Assembly (NCBI RefSeq): GCF_024600715.1
Contig: NZ_CP102332.1
Coordinates: 6,386,001-6,450,000 of the forward strand
From: Streptomyces changanensis
GTDB taxonomy: Bacteria; Actinomycetota; Actinomycetes; Streptomycetales; Streptomycetaceae
Direction of reading: 5' to 3'
DNA length: 64,000 bases
Shown here piece after piece: positions 34,142-42,559 of the stretch. Made by a program: the position numbers and the translations under genes. The notes below the pieces were generated by a model, which worked only from the letters and a program-made list of their open reading frames with translations, made no database searches and had not been told where the DNA came from. Every line of letters starts with the position of its first letter. Positions within the stretch are counted from its first letter, which is position 1.

Positions 34142-34870
34142 GTGACCTCGACATCCACGCACATAGCCACCGGGAACACCGCCCGTCGCGCCCTGCTCCG
34201 GGCCGTCCTCGCCGGAGGCGCCGCCCTCGGTGCCGGAACGGCCCTCTCCACCTCACCGGCCGTCGCCGCCGGGCCCACGCACCGGCCCACCACCCCGCAG
34301 GCGGCCCTCCGCGAGCTGCGCCGCGGCAACCACCGCTGGGCCACCCGCCACCAGACGCACCCGCACGAGGCGGGCACCGACCGGCTGCTGGCCGTCTCCG
34401 GGCAGCACCCCTTCGCGCTGGTCCTCGGCTGCATCGACTCGCGGGTCCCGCCCGAGCTCGTCTTCGACCAGGGTCTGGGTGACCTGATGACCGTCCGCTC
34501 GGCGGGGTGCGTGCTCGACGAGGCGGTCCTCGGCAGCATCGCCTACGGGGTCCTGGAGCTGGACATCCCGCTCGTCATGGTGGTGGGCCACGCCTCGTGC
34601 GGCGCCGTGACCGCCGCCGTCCACGCCGCCGAGACGGGCGACGAACTGCCCGCCCACATCGCGTACGTGGCCGAGCAGATCCGCCCGGCGATCGACCACT
34701 CCCAGACCGGCCCGGCCCGCGTCGACGCCACGATCACCGCCAACGTCCGCCTCGTCCGCTCCCGACTGGCCGCCGAACACGACCTGGCGGAACGGACCGC
34801 CACGGGCCGCCTGGCGATCGTCGGCGCGCGCTACGAGCTGGGCACCCAGGAGGTCCGCCTCGTCCCGTAG
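34142..34870 (+). CDS. Exported beta-class carbonic anhydrase
   Basis: A 242-residue zinc enzyme interconverting CO2 and bicarbonate. Zinc ligands Cys97 and Asp99 (GCIDSRVPPE), His150 and Cys153 (GHASCGA) are in place. The N-terminus has RRALLRAVLAGGAALGAGTAL, a twin-arginine-like signal, so export of the folded enzyme is likely. The GTG at 34142 has no clear ribosome binding site; family and signal peptide both begin here. A hairpin at 34963-34986 follows. Confidence 0.92.
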   Translation: MTSTSTHIATGNTARRALLRAVLAGGAALGAGTALSTSPAVAAGPTHRPTTPQAALRELRRGNHRWATRHQTHPHEAGTDRLLAVSGQHPFALVLGCIDSRVPPELVFDQGLGDLMTVRSAGCVLDEAVLGSIAYGVLELDIPLVMVVGHASCGAVTAAVHAAETGDELPAHIAYVAEQIRPAIDHSQTGPARVDATITANVRLVRSRLAAEHDLAERTATGRLAIVGARYELGTQEVRLVP

Positions 34871-34962
34871 CCGTACCGGTCGACCGGCGGCCGGACCGGG
34901 CGGGCCGGTCGTGCCACGGTCCGGCGAGGACGGGGACGGCCGCCGCCGCTGCCCGGTACGGC

Positions 34963-34986
34963 ACGGCTGCCCTCGGCGGCAGCCGT
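34963..34986 (+). terminator. 9-bp hairpin after the carbonic anhydrase gene
   Basis: ACGGCTGCC (34963-34971) and GGCAGCCGT (34978-34986) form a perfect stem with a six-base loop, 92 bases after the stop. No T-run; termination is plausible. Confidence 0.45.
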
Positions 34987-35043
34987 CCGGGACGGCTGCC
35001 GGCCGGTTCTTCGGGCGCGGGCCGGTGACGACACCCGTGCGGG

Positions 35044-35085
35044 CTAAAACCGGCGCTAAAAGCAGGGATAAAGCCCTGTTAGGGT
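35044..35085 (+). promoter_or_regulatory. tap promoter region with 12-bp phased TAAA motifs
   Basis: TAAA recurs at 35045, 35057 and 35069, exactly 12 bases apart, in units beginning CTAAAACCGGCG and CTAAAAGCAGGG. TAGGGT at 35080-35085 fits a TAnnnT -10 element. CAGGG-ATAAAG-CCCTG (35063-35078) is an inverted repeat just upstream. This A/T-rich island may bind a regulator, perhaps Tap itself, whose N-terminus has a helix-turn-helix. Confidence 0.5.
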
Positions 35086-35101
35086 GGCGGCGGAGGTGAC
35101 C

Positions 35102-37585
35102 ATGCCCACCGAGGAAGAGCTGTTCGCGGCCGTCGACGCGCTGCTGGACGGCGAGCCGCACCTGCCGCCACCCGCCGAGCGGGCCCGGCTGCGCGAGGCC
35201 GCGGGGGTGACGCAGGCCCGTCTCGCGCAGGCCCTCAAGTCGACGACGCAGACGGTGAAGAACTGGGAGAACGGCCGCTCCGAGCCGCGCCCCCCGCGCC
35301 TCCAGGCGTACCTCCGCGTCCTCGAAGGGTGGGCCGCCAAGTACCCGCCCGCGCCCGCCCCTTCGCAACCCCCGGCGGATCCCGCGTCCGCCGGGCCCGT
35401 CCCCACGCCCGCCTCCGTCCCCCCGGAGACCGCGCCCCCCACACCTCCCGCCCCCGTCCCCGCGCCTGCCCTGCCGCACGCCGCGTCCGCCGCCCCGCAC
35501 GCCGCCGTGCCGCCGGTACCCGCCGTGCCGCCGGTACCCGCCGTGCCGCCGGTACCCGCCGTGCCGTCGGCATCCGCCCTGCCGCCGGCACCCGGCCCCG
35601 GCGCGGGCGCGTCCTCCCGCCAGGCGCCCTCCACCGCGCCGGCCGGAACACGCCGGCCGGCCCGCAGGGCCACGGCATCCACCCGGCCCGAGGCGGCCGC
35701 CGCCGTCGCCCCGGCAGGCGACGCGGACTTCCCGAGCGGCCCCCTGGCGGTGCTCGACGGAGACGGCACGGCGTACTGCGTCGGCGGGCTCGTCCTGGAC
35801 TGCCCCGCCAGGACCGTCCCCGAGCTGGTCGAGTGGACGCTGGCGGAGTCCGGCGTCGGCGCGCCCCGCCTGCACCGGCACGGCAAGGACTCCGACCCGC
35901 TCGTCGTGCTGACCGAGTCGGCGGCCGTCCGGTTGGGCCTCCCGCCCCGGCTGGAGGGGCCCGAGGCCCGGCGGAGCCTGCGCCTGCCGCAGGACCACCC
36001 GGTCGTCCGCGGGATCACCGAGGCCGGGTGGCGGCTCACCCAGCGCGGCTTCGGTCCCTGGGCGCGTGTCTACCGCCGCGCCGAGGGCACCCGCCGCCAG
36101 TGCGTCCAGTTCGCGGTCCTGCCCTGGGACGCGCTGGACCCGCGCGCCTGGGGGACCGCCGCCGAACTGTCCCCGCCGCAACTCGCCCGCGTCCTCGGCG
36201 TCTACGCCCGGCGGGTCATCACCCCCCGCGGATCCACGGCCGTCTCGGGCCTGGAGCTCATGACGGCCCTGCGCCCGCCCACCCGCGCCGTGCGGGACGC
36301 GGCGACGGGCGCCTGGGTGCCGGGCCGGAACCCAGGCAGCCTCGGCGAGCACGGGGTCGACCCCGCACCGCCGGAGGCCACGGCCGAGCACCCGGTCGCC
36401 GGGGGCTGGACCGGCGGCTTCCTCGACGAGGAGGCGTACCAGTGGGTGCGCGACCCGCGGTCGCTCTCCGACGACGAGTGCTTCCGGCCCTGGGCCGTCG
36501 GCCTCGACCTCAACACCGCCTTCCTCGCCGCGTCGGCCCGCCTCGTCGTCGGCCTGGACGGGCCGGTGGAGGTCGACCGGCCGGCGTTCGACAAGAAGGT
36601 CCCCGGTGCCTGGCTCGTGGACCTCTCCCACATCGAGCTGGACCCCCGCCTCCCGTCGCCGTTCACGCCGAACGGGCAACGCCCCGAAGGCCCCGCCTGG
36701 TACGCGACGCCCACCGTCGCCTACGCCGTCGAACTCGGCCACGAGGTCGCGCCGCTGAAGGCGTTCGTCCGCCGGGAGACCGGCCCCTACCTCGACCCCT
36801 GGCACGACCGGCTGCGCGACGCCTACGCCGCCACCCTCGCCGACGTCGGCATCACCAAGGACCTGGACGAAGCCGGGTTCCTGGCCCGTACCGCCCTCCA
36901 CCAGCTGCTGCGGTCCGTCGCCCCGGGCGACCCCGCCGCCCTCGACCGGCTGCGGGGGCTGGCGGCGGCCAAGGCCGCGCTCGCCGCGCCCGACCGGCTC
37001 CGCGACGCGCTCCGGGAGCACCAGCCCACGGCGAGCGCCCTCCTCCAGGCGGACCCAGCCGACCTGGCCGACCTCGCCGCAGCGGACGACGACGCCCTGC
37101 GCGCCGCGGTCGAGCGGCACCGCATGGTCGCCATGGCCCTCTCCGCGGTCAAGTCCACCGTCAAGGGCGGCGTCGGCAAGCTCCGCGAACGCCCGCAGGG
37201 CCGCCACTACCGCGACGGGGAGCGCTGGCCGGCGCTCGACCGGCCCACGTGGCGCCCCGACATCCGGGCCGCCGTCATCGCCAAGGCGCGGGTCAACATG
37301 CACCGCAAGATGCTGAACACGGCCAAGGCGGCCGGCCTGTACCCGCTGGCCGTCCTCTCCGACTGCGTCGTCTACCCCTCACCCGGCCCCGCCCCCACCG
37401 ACCTGCTGCCGCGCGCGGCGGACGGCTCACCGCTGCCGGGCGGTTTCCGGCTCGGCCCCTCGCCCGGACTGGCCAAGCACGAGGGAACCCAGGAGATGGC
37501 CTGGGCGGTCGACCTGATGGAGCGGCACCTCAACCCCGCCCGCCACATCAAGGGCGGCGACGCCGTCATGGACGAGGGGGAGTGA
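35102..37585 (+). CDS. tap: Telomere-associated protein Tap
   Basis: An 827-residue homologue of Tap, which binds the telomeric 3' overhang of linear Streptomyces replicons and recruits or assists the terminal protein in end patching. It begins MPTEEELFAAVDALLDGEPHLPPP, the standard Tap start, then an XRE-type helix-turn-helix (GVTQARLAQALKSTTQTVKNWENG). A Pro-rich linker (about 85-205, with AVPPVP repeats) makes it longer than usual. The catalytic/core part includes LPWDALDPRAWG, PWAVGLDLNTAFLAA, GAWLVDLSHIEL and LSDCVVYPSPGP. The ATG at 35102 has GGAGGTG upstream, better than GTG 35084. It forms an operon with tpg. Confidence 0.93.
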   Translation: MPTEEELFAAVDALLDGEPHLPPPAERARLREAAGVTQARLAQALKSTTQTVKNWENGRSEPRPPRLQAYLRVLEGWAAKYPPAPAPSQPPADPASAGPVPTPASVPPETAPPTPPAPVPAPALPHAASAAPHAAVPPVPAVPPVPAVPPVPAVPSASALPPAPGPGAGASSRQAPSTAPAGTRRPARRATASTRPEAAAAVAPAGDADFPSGPLAVLDGDGTAYCVGGLVLDCPARTVPELVEWTLAESGVGAPRLHRHGKDSDPLVVLTESAAVRLGLPPRLEGPEARRSLRLPQDHPVVRGITEAGWRLTQRGFGPWARVYRRAEGTRRQCVQFAVLPWDALDPRAWGTAAELSPPQLARVLGVYARRVITPRGSTAVSGLELMTALRPPTRAVRDAATGAWVPGRNPGSLGEHGVDPAPPEATAEHPVAGGWTGGFLDEEAYQWVRDPRSLSDDECFRPWAVGLDLNTAFLAASARLVVGLDGPVEVDRPAFDKKVPGAWLVDLSHIELDPRLPSPFTPNGQRPEGPAWYATPTVAYAVELGHEVAPLKAFVRRETGPYLDPWHDRLRDAYAATLADVGITKDLDEAGFLARTALHQLLRSVAPGDPAALDRLRGLAAAKAALAAPDRLRDALREHQPTASALLQADPADLADLAAADDDALRAAVERHRMVAMALSAVKSTVKGGVGKLRERPQGRHYRDGERWPALDRPTWRPDIRAAVIAKARVNMHRKMLNTAKAAGLYPLAVLSDCVVYPSPGPAPTDLLPRAADGSPLPGGFRLGPSPGLAKHEGTQEMAWAVDLMERHLNPARHIKGGDAVMDEGE
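35504..35575 (+). repeat. 18-bp tandem repeats in the tap linker
   Basis: Three perfect copies of GCCGTGCCGCCGGTACCC (35504-35557) and a degenerate fourth encode AVPPVP units. The reading frame is maintained. Confidence 0.93.
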
Positions 37586-37586
37586 C

Positions 37587-38141
37587 ATGGGGGAGATCGA
37601 CGAAGCCCTGCGGCGCGCCGACGAGGAGGCGTTCACCCGCGAACCGCCCCGGTCGACCCGGGCCCGGGTCAACTTCCTCCTCGGCAAGGTCGGCACGACC
37701 CGGGCCGTCGCCGAGCTGCTCGGCGTCACCCGGCGGTCCGTCGAGCGCTACCGCACGGGGGAGCGCAAGCACCCCCCCAAGGAGATCGCCGACCGTCTGG
37801 AGGCCGAGGTCCGCAGCCGCTGGCAGCCACGGGTCCGCCTCCGGCGCCGCCGCGAGGCCGCCGCCACCACCGGCATCACCGTGGAGACCCGCGCCCGCTT
37901 CGGCTACACCGCGCCGATCGGCTCCACCGACGACGGGCGCATGCGGCGCCTGACCGTCCACCTCCCGCCCGCCTACGCGAGCCGCCTGTTCGAGGCGCGC
38001 CGGCGGGGCGAGTCGGACCGGCAGCTGCGCGCCATCGTCGCGGAGGGCCTCCAGGAGGTGTACTTCAAGGACGGCGGCCGCCGCGCGGACGACCTGGAGG
38101 TCGCCTTCACGGACATCGACTACATCGACGTCTCCTTCTGA
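37587..38141 (+). CDS. tpg: Telomere terminal protein Tpg
   Basis: A 184-residue protein, the usual Tpg length. Tpg is covalently attached to the 5' ends of linear Streptomyces DNA and primes fill-in of the telomeric overhang. Features are the start MGEIDEALRRADEEAFTR, a helix-turn-helix (TRAVAELLGVTRRSVERYRTG, 38-58), a basic stretch (RVRLRRRREAA), RFGYTAPIGSTDD and LQEVYFKDGG. Thr114, reported from Tpg work as the DNA-linked residue (from memory), is present in IGST. It starts one base after the tap stop codon. Confidence 0.95.
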   Translation: MGEIDEALRRADEEAFTREPPRSTRARVNFLLGKVGTTRAVAELLGVTRRSVERYRTGERKHPPKEIADRLEAEVRSRWQPRVRLRRRREAAATTGITVETRARFGYTAPIGSTDDGRMRRLTVHLPPAYASRLFEARRRGESDRQLRAIVAEGLQEVYFKDGGRRADDLEVAFTDIDYIDVSF

Positions 38142-38215
38142 CCCCTCGGTCCACGGAGCCGGCGCCGCCGCACCCGAGCCGGGACGCGTCGGCGGATGCG
38201 GCGGCCGGTTGGTGG

Positions 38216-39190
38216 CTACGCGCCGCCCGAGGGCTTCAGGGCGCGCAGGCGGGAGTCGAGCTCCCGCCGGTAGAAGTCGATGAACCCGTCCGGGTCGGGC
38301 CCGGCGTTCTGCATCACCAGCCGGTCGAAGCCCGCGTCGACGTAGCCCCGGGCCATCTCCGTGTACCGCTCCGGGTCGTTGCCGCACGCGAAGGCCTGGA
38401 GGATGTCCTCCTCGCGCACGGTCGTGGTGGCGGCGTCGAAGTTCACCGGGTTCGGCAGCTCGCTCATCACCTTCCAGCCCGTCACCGCCCACCGGGACGT
38501 CTCCAGGGCGGCCCGCGCCGCGGTGCGCTCGTCCGGCGCCCATGCCATGGGCACCTCCGCGTACCGGGGGCCGGACCCGCCGGCGTCCCGGTAGCCCTGG
38601 ACGATCTCCGCCTTCGCCTCGGTGGCGAACAGGGCGTCGCCGAGCTCGGCCGCCACGCGCGTGGAGGCCGGGCCGCTCGCCGCGACGGCGAGGAGGGGCG
38701 GGGCGTCGGGCAGGTCGAAGACGCGGGCATCCTCCAGGGTGAGGTGCTTCCCCTCGTACGAGCGGTAGCCGCCGCTCCACAGCAGTCGGATGATCTCCAG
38801 GGCCTCCCGGAGCATCTCGTGCCGGGCGGACACCGCCGGGTAACCCCCGCCGACGACGTGCTCGTTCAGCCGCTCACCGGAGCCGACGCCGAGCACGAAC
38901 CGCCCGTCCGACAGCAGCGCGAGCGTCGCGGCGGCCTGGGCGATGATCGCCGGGTGGTAGCGCATGGTCGGGCAGGTCACGCCGGTGGCGAGCCCGATCC
39001 TGCTGGTCCTCGCCGCGATCGTGCCCAGGACCGTCCAGGCGAACGGCGAGTGCCCCTGGTTGTCCAGCCAGGGGTGGAAGTGGTCGCTGATCTCGACGAA
39101 GTCGAACCCGGCCTCCTCGGCCAGCACGGCCTGCCGCACCAGCTCACCGGGCCCGTACGCCTCCGCCGCCAACTTGTAACCGATCTCCAT
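38216..39190 (-). CDS. LLM-class F420-dependent oxidoreductase (FGD-like)
   Basis: A 324-residue TIM-barrel flavin-type enzyme of the luciferase-like superfamily. MEIGYKLAAEAYGPGELVRQAVLAEEAGFDFVEISDHFHPW and GLATGVTCPTMRYHPAIIAQAAATLALLSDGRFVLGVGSGERLNEHVVG match the F420-dependent glucose-6-phosphate dehydrogenase-like group. It probably uses deazaflavin F420; the substrate is uncertain because FGD itself is only one member. The gene is monocistronic, converging on tpg. Confidence 0.88.
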   Translation of the reverse strand: MEIGYKLAAEAYGPGELVRQAVLAEEAGFDFVEISDHFHPWLDNQGHSPFAWTVLGTIAARTSRIGLATGVTCPTMRYHPAIIAQAAATLALLSDGRFVLGVGSGERLNEHVVGGGYPAVSARHEMLREALEIIRLLWSGGYRSYEGKHLTLEDARVFDLPDAPPLLAVAASGPASTRVAAELGDALFATEAKAEIVQGYRDAGGSGPRYAEVPMAWAPDERTAARAALETSRWAVTGWKVMSELPNPVNFDAATTTVREEDILQAFACGNDPERYTEMARGYVDAGFDRLVMQNAGPDPDGFIDFYRRELDSRLRALKPSGGA

Positions 39191-39308
39191 ACGAGATCCC
39201 TCCGCGTGGAACCGTCTGATCCGCGCAGAGGTACCCCGCAGGCCGGTCCCCTAACGGGCGCCGACGGCGGTCGCCGCCCGAACGGGTAGCGCGCCGCCGC
39301 GCGCCGCG

Positions 39309-40571
39309 TCATATGGCGTACGGCCACACGGTGAGCATGTGCGCCCCGTACCAGGAGCCGAAGAGCACCGCCCCCGCCAGGACGGCCACCGCCGTGCGCG
39401 GCCGGGCCGCCGCCAGGGCGCGGGCGGGAGGCAGCAGGAAGACGAGGGCCGGGACGAGCAACCGCAGCTTGCAGTGGAAGTAGTTGGACTGGCCGAGGGT
39501 CACCACGACGACCGCCGTGCCGTACACCAGCAGCGGCGGCCAGGCGCCCCGCCGCCACGCCGCCGCGGTGAGCCCCAGCAGGGCCAGGACGAGCAGGGCG
39601 GTGCTCACCGGCACCCAGCCGTCCTCTCGCGGCAGCACCTCGCGCAGGAAGCGCAGGAAGGCCGCCCCGTTGTCCCACCGCGTGCCCCAGCCGGCCTCCT
39701 GTATCAGGAACCACGCGTCCATGCGCCCGAGCCGGTCGCCGACCCAGGCGAGGTAGGCGGGGGCCCCGGCGCAGGCCAGCACGACCGCGGCGACGGGACG
39801 GGCGGCCGGTCGGCGCGCCCGCAGCATGTGCTGTGCGGCCGCGACCGCCACCGCGAGGGCGACGGCCGCGGCGACCGGCCGGGTCAGGCCGCACAGCAGG
39901 GTCAGGGACCCCGCCGTGAGCCAGGCACGCCGGTGCGCCGCCAGCAGGGCACCCGCCGCCAGCGCCGTGAACAGCGCCTCGCTGTACCCCATGAAGAATG
40001 TCAGCGCCATGGGCTGGGCGCCGGCGAGCAGCACGATCCCGGCGAGCGCCGTGCGCTCGCCGTGCAGCCGGATCAGCAGGGCGTGTACGGCACCCAGCAT
40101 GGCCAGCACGGCGAGGTGGGCGGTGCCGAGCGCCGCCGTTCCCGTGTCGACGCCCGCGAGCGACGCCACGGCGCGGGTGAGCAGGGGGTACAGCGGGAAG
40201 AACGCCAGGTCGTTGCCCGTGAGTTCACCCTCGGGGGTGTGGCTGAACCCGTCCGGGTAGCCGTGTGCGGCTATGTCCGCGAAGTGCCGGGCGTCCCACG
40301 CGAGCAGCCGGTCGCGGACCCCGCCGCCCCCCGGTGGGATCAACAGGGCCAGCAGCCACAGGTGCAGTGCCAGGCTGCCCGCGTACACGAGGCCGACCGC
40401 GACCGCCGCCCGGACGGCTCCCCGGCCGGCCGGGGGTCTCCGCCGTGCCGGCGGGCAGGGCGGGACGGGCGGGACCGCGGCCGGCGGACGCGTCCCCGCC
40501 TGCGCGGGGACGGTGGGGAGGGCGGGGCGGGACAGGACTGCGGACCGCTGGGTGGGGGTCGGCACCGGCAT
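39309..40571 (-). CDS. PIG-V-like integral membrane mannosyltransferase
   Basis: A 420-residue polytopic protein with about nine membrane segments. The signature WDARHFADIAAHGYPDG in the first external loop (Asp likely catalytic) and LAFFPLYPLLTRAVA are typical of PIG-V/GT-C enzymes that use polyprenyl-phosphate sugars outside the membrane. The first ~50 residues are a Pro/Arg-rich cytoplasmic tail. The ATG at 40571 is very close to GGAG; a GTG two codons later has better spacing. It may mannosylate lipids or proteins. The preceding gene on this strand is the sigma-factor partner. Confidence 0.82.
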   Translation of the reverse strand: MPVPTPTQRSAVLSRPALPTVPAQAGTRPPAAVPPVPPCPPARRRPPAGRGAVRAAVAVGLVYAGSLALHLWLLALLIPPGGGGVRDRLLAWDARHFADIAAHGYPDGFSHTPEGELTGNDLAFFPLYPLLTRAVASLAGVDTGTAALGTAHLAVLAMLGAVHALLIRLHGERTALAGIVLLAGAQPMALTFFMGYSEALFTALAAGALLAAHRRAWLTAGSLTLLCGLTRPVAAAVALAVAVAAAQHMLRARRPAARPVAAVVLACAGAPAYLAWVGDRLGRMDAWFLIQEAGWGTRWDNGAAFLRFLREVLPREDGWVPVSTALLVLALLGLTAAAWRRGAWPPLLVYGTAVVVVTLGQSNYFHCKLRLLVPALVFLLPPARALAAARPRTAVAVLAGAVLFGSWYGAHMLTVWPYAI

Positions 40572-40673
40572 CGGCTCCTTCGGCGGGTCCCGTACGGACC
40601 CGAGGGGGGGTGGGGTGGTCGATGCCGGGGATACGCCCGGGGCCGCAGGCCCGGTTGACAGGTGAGACGCAGG

Positions 40674-41075
40674 TCACTCCCGGGACGTCGACGCGGGGGG
40701 CGTCGATGTCACCGCCGTCGCCGTCGGCGGCGGGCCGGGCGGGGTGCTCGTGTCCGGGGACGCGGTCAGCCGCGTCGGGGTGGAGGAGGGGGAGGGGGAG
40801 GGGGCGGCCGTGGGCGACGGGGTGGCGGAGGCGGTCGGCGCGGGGACGGGCCGCGGCGCCGCGGGCGGCTCGGTGGCCGGGCGGCCGACCCACACCGCGA
40901 GCAGTACCGCCGCGGCGCCGCACGCCACCCCCGCTCCGGCGGTCACGGCCCGCCGCCGCCGCAGGGCCAGGCCGCGCTCCCGTACGTCCCGCAGGTCGGC
41001 CGGACGGGACCGTTCGGCCGCTGACAGGGCGGCGTGGCGCAGCTCGGCCGCCAGCCGGTCGTGGTGCTCAGGCAT
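40674..41075 (-). CDS. Membrane-anchored partner of the SigE-family sigma factor
   Basis: A 133-residue protein with a basic cytoplasmic N-terminus (MPEHHDRLAAELRHAALSAAERSRPADLRDVRERGLALRRRR), one membrane segment (AVTAGAGVACGAAAVLLAVWV), and an external Pro/Thr/Ser-rich tail. The layout fits an anti-sigma factor, but the HxxxCxxC zinc motif is absent and the cytoplasmic part is short. It overlaps the sigma-factor gene by eight bases, so coupling is clear. The anti-sigma role is inferred. Confidence 0.7.
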   Translation of the reverse strand: MPEHHDRLAAELRHAALSAAERSRPADLRDVRERGLALRRRRAVTAGAGVACGAAAVLLAVWVGRPATEPPAAPRPVPAPTASATPSPTAAPSPSPSSTPTRLTASPDTSTPPGPPPTATAVTSTPPASTSRE

Positions 41076-41568
41076 CGCGGTCCTCCACGGCGGGGGCGTG
41101 GTCGTTCAGGTACAGGGCGAGCTTGGCCCGCGCCCGGGAGAGGTGGGTCTTGACGGTTCCCGCCGACAGGCCGGTCTCGACGGCTGTCTGCTCGACGGTG
41201 AGGTCGCACACGTAGTACAGGGCGGCGCACTGGCGCTGCCGGGCCGGCATGCGCCGCAGGGCGGCGGCGAGGTCGACCGTCGCGGGGTCGGGCTCGCCGC
41301 CGGCCGTGGCGTCGCCCCGGCGTCGCCACGCGCGCTGCCCGCGCACGATCCGGCGCCACCGGCTCACGGCCAGCCGCCAGGCCACCGTCCGCACCCAGGC
41401 CTCCGGCCCCCGGTCGGCGTCGATGCGGTGCCGCTGCGCCCAGGCGCGGGCGAACGCCTCCTGGACGACGTCCTGCGCCTCGTGGAAGTCGCCGGTCATC
41501 ACGTACAGCTGCCCGGTGAGCCGCCGGACGGCCTGCGCGTAGAACACGGCGAACTCCTCGTCGGTCAC
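41068..41568 (-). CDS. SigE-family (ECF) RNA polymerase sigma factor
   Basis: A 166-residue sigma factor with region 2 (FAVFYAQAVRRLTGQLYVMTGDFHEAQDVVQEAFARAWAQ) and region 4 (LDLAAALRRMPARQRQCAALYYVCDLTVEQTAVETGLSAGTVKTHLSRARAKL, written in the gene as VDLAAA). It belongs to the actinobacterial SigE-like group of small ECF factors. It recruits RNA polymerase to unknown promoters and is probably held in check by its overlapping membrane partner. Confidence 0.92.
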   Translation of the reverse strand: MTDEEFAVFYAQAVRRLTGQLYVMTGDFHEAQDVVQEAFARAWAQRHRIDADRGPEAWVRTVAWRLAVSRWRRIVRGQRAWRRRGDATAGGEPDPATVDLAAALRRMPARQRQCAALYYVCDLTVEQTAVETGLSAGTVKTHLSRARAKLALYLNDHAPAVEDRDA

Positions 41569-41887
41569 GGCGGCTCTCCTGGCGGTCTTCCGGGGTGCGA
41601 ACGGGGGTGCGGGGCGCGAGAGGGTGTGCGGGGCGGGGCGTGCCGGGGCGCGTGGTGATACGGGCGGTGGGTTCGGTCGGTCAGGTTATCCACCACGTGT
41701 CCGGCACCCTCATCCGGCACCTCCGCGACCGGGTTCCGGGGGCGTCCGCGAGGCGTCCCCTCGGGACGGGAACGGGGAAATCCGGGGAGAGCGTGCATGT
41801 CCGGGCGTCAGCGGGTACCCGGGCCTTCGTGCCGAGCTCGGCGGCCGAACCGCCGCGCCACCGTCACGAGAGAACGAGGAGCGACTG
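41569..41887. other. Divergent region between sigma factor and SRPBCC gene
   Basis: About 320 bases with a GC-rich left half. It contains the SigB-like promoter candidate at 41795-41818. No gene was recognised. Confidence 0.5.
41795..41818 (+). promoter_or_regulatory. SigB-type stress promoter candidate
   Basis: GCAT (41795-41798), 14 bases, then GGGTAC (41813-41818) matches the GNNT-N14/16-GGGTAY consensus of Streptomyces SigB-like factors. The SRPBCC start follows 70 bases later. Confidence 0.45.
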
Positions 41888-42349
41888 ATGAGCAAGGTGA
41901 AGGAGACCGTCGAGGTCGAGGTGCCCGTCCGCACCGCCTACAACCAGTGGACGCAGTTCGAGGAGTTCCCGAACTTCATGGAGGGCGTCGAGGAGGTCCG
42001 GCAGGTCGACGACAAGCACAACCACTGGACCACGAAGATCGGCGGTGTCCGGCGGGAGTTCGACACGGAGATCATCGACCAGCTCCCCGACGAGCGCATC
42101 GCCTGGCGGACGGTGAGCGGCGACACGCAGCAGAAGGGCGTGGTCAGCTTCCAGCGGGTGGACGACACGCACACGCGCGTCGAGCTCGTCATGGACGTCG
42201 AGCCGACCGGCATGGTGGAGAAGGCGGCCGACCTGACCGGCACGATCGACCGCCGCGTGAAGGGCGACATGCGCCGCTTCAAGGAGTACATCGAGACGCG
42301 GGGCGGCGAGTCCGGGTCCTGGCGCGGCCGGATCAGGCCCGGCGACTGA
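41888..42349 (+). CDS. SRPBCC (START-fold) cyclase/dehydrase-like protein
   Basis: A 153-residue helix-grip protein: VKETVEVEVPVRTAYNQWTQFEEFPNFMEGVEEVRQVDDKH begins the fold, then HWTTKIGGVRREFDTEIIDQLPDERIAWRTVSG. This subgroup is common in actinobacteria and often stress-related; ligand and function are unknown. It is soluble and acidic. The ATG at 41888 has GAGGAGC upstream. Two hairpins follow the gene, the second with a T-run. Confidence 0.9.
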   Translation: MSKVKETVEVEVPVRTAYNQWTQFEEFPNFMEGVEEVRQVDDKHNHWTTKIGGVRREFDTEIIDQLPDERIAWRTVSGDTQQKGVVSFQRVDDTHTRVELVMDVEPTGMVEKAADLTGTIDRRVKGDMRRFKEYIETRGGESGSWRGRIRPGD

Positions 42350-42360
42350 CGAACGACCGG

Positions 42361-42379
42361 ACGGGCCGCGACGGCCCGT
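42361..42379 (+). terminator. Small hairpin after the SRPBCC gene
   Basis: ACGGGCC (42361-42367) and GGCCCGT (42373-42379) with a five-base loop, the first of two stacked hairpins. Confidence 0.5.
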
Positions 42380-42393
42380 GACCGAAGCCGAGG

Positions 42394-42417
42394 GGACCGC
42401 GTGCCACGCGGTCCTTT
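42394..42417 (+). terminator. Terminator hairpin with T-run
   Basis: GGACCGCGT (42394-42402), loop GCC, ACGCGGTCC (42406-42414), then TTT. A compact rho-independent-type terminator for the SRPBCC transcript. Confidence 0.8.
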
Positions 42418-42523
42418 CCGCTGTCCAGGGGCCACGCCGCGACGGCCGCAGGGCCGCACGGCTGCGCGGGTGGGGTCCCGTCGTCCGGCCGCTTCGCCCG
42501 GGGCGGTGCGCAAGGTGGGTACG

Positions 42524-42553
42524 TTGACATACCTATCCTTCCAGACCTATTCT
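42524..42553 (+). promoter_or_regulatory. Consensus promoter of a probable leaderless MarR transcript
   Basis: TTGACA (42524-42529) and TATTCT (42548-42553) with an 18-base spacer. The transcript should begin about seven bases later, at the GTG start codon (42560). The spacer holds a direct repeat, ACCTATCCT and ACCTATTCT, that could bind the repressor itself. Confidence 0.75.
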
Positions 42554-42559
42554 CCTGGG

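Noticed and set aside
34253..37303. 1016-codon minus-strand frame
   Set aside because: Shadow of tap and carbonic anhydrase; Gly/Arg-rich without motifs.
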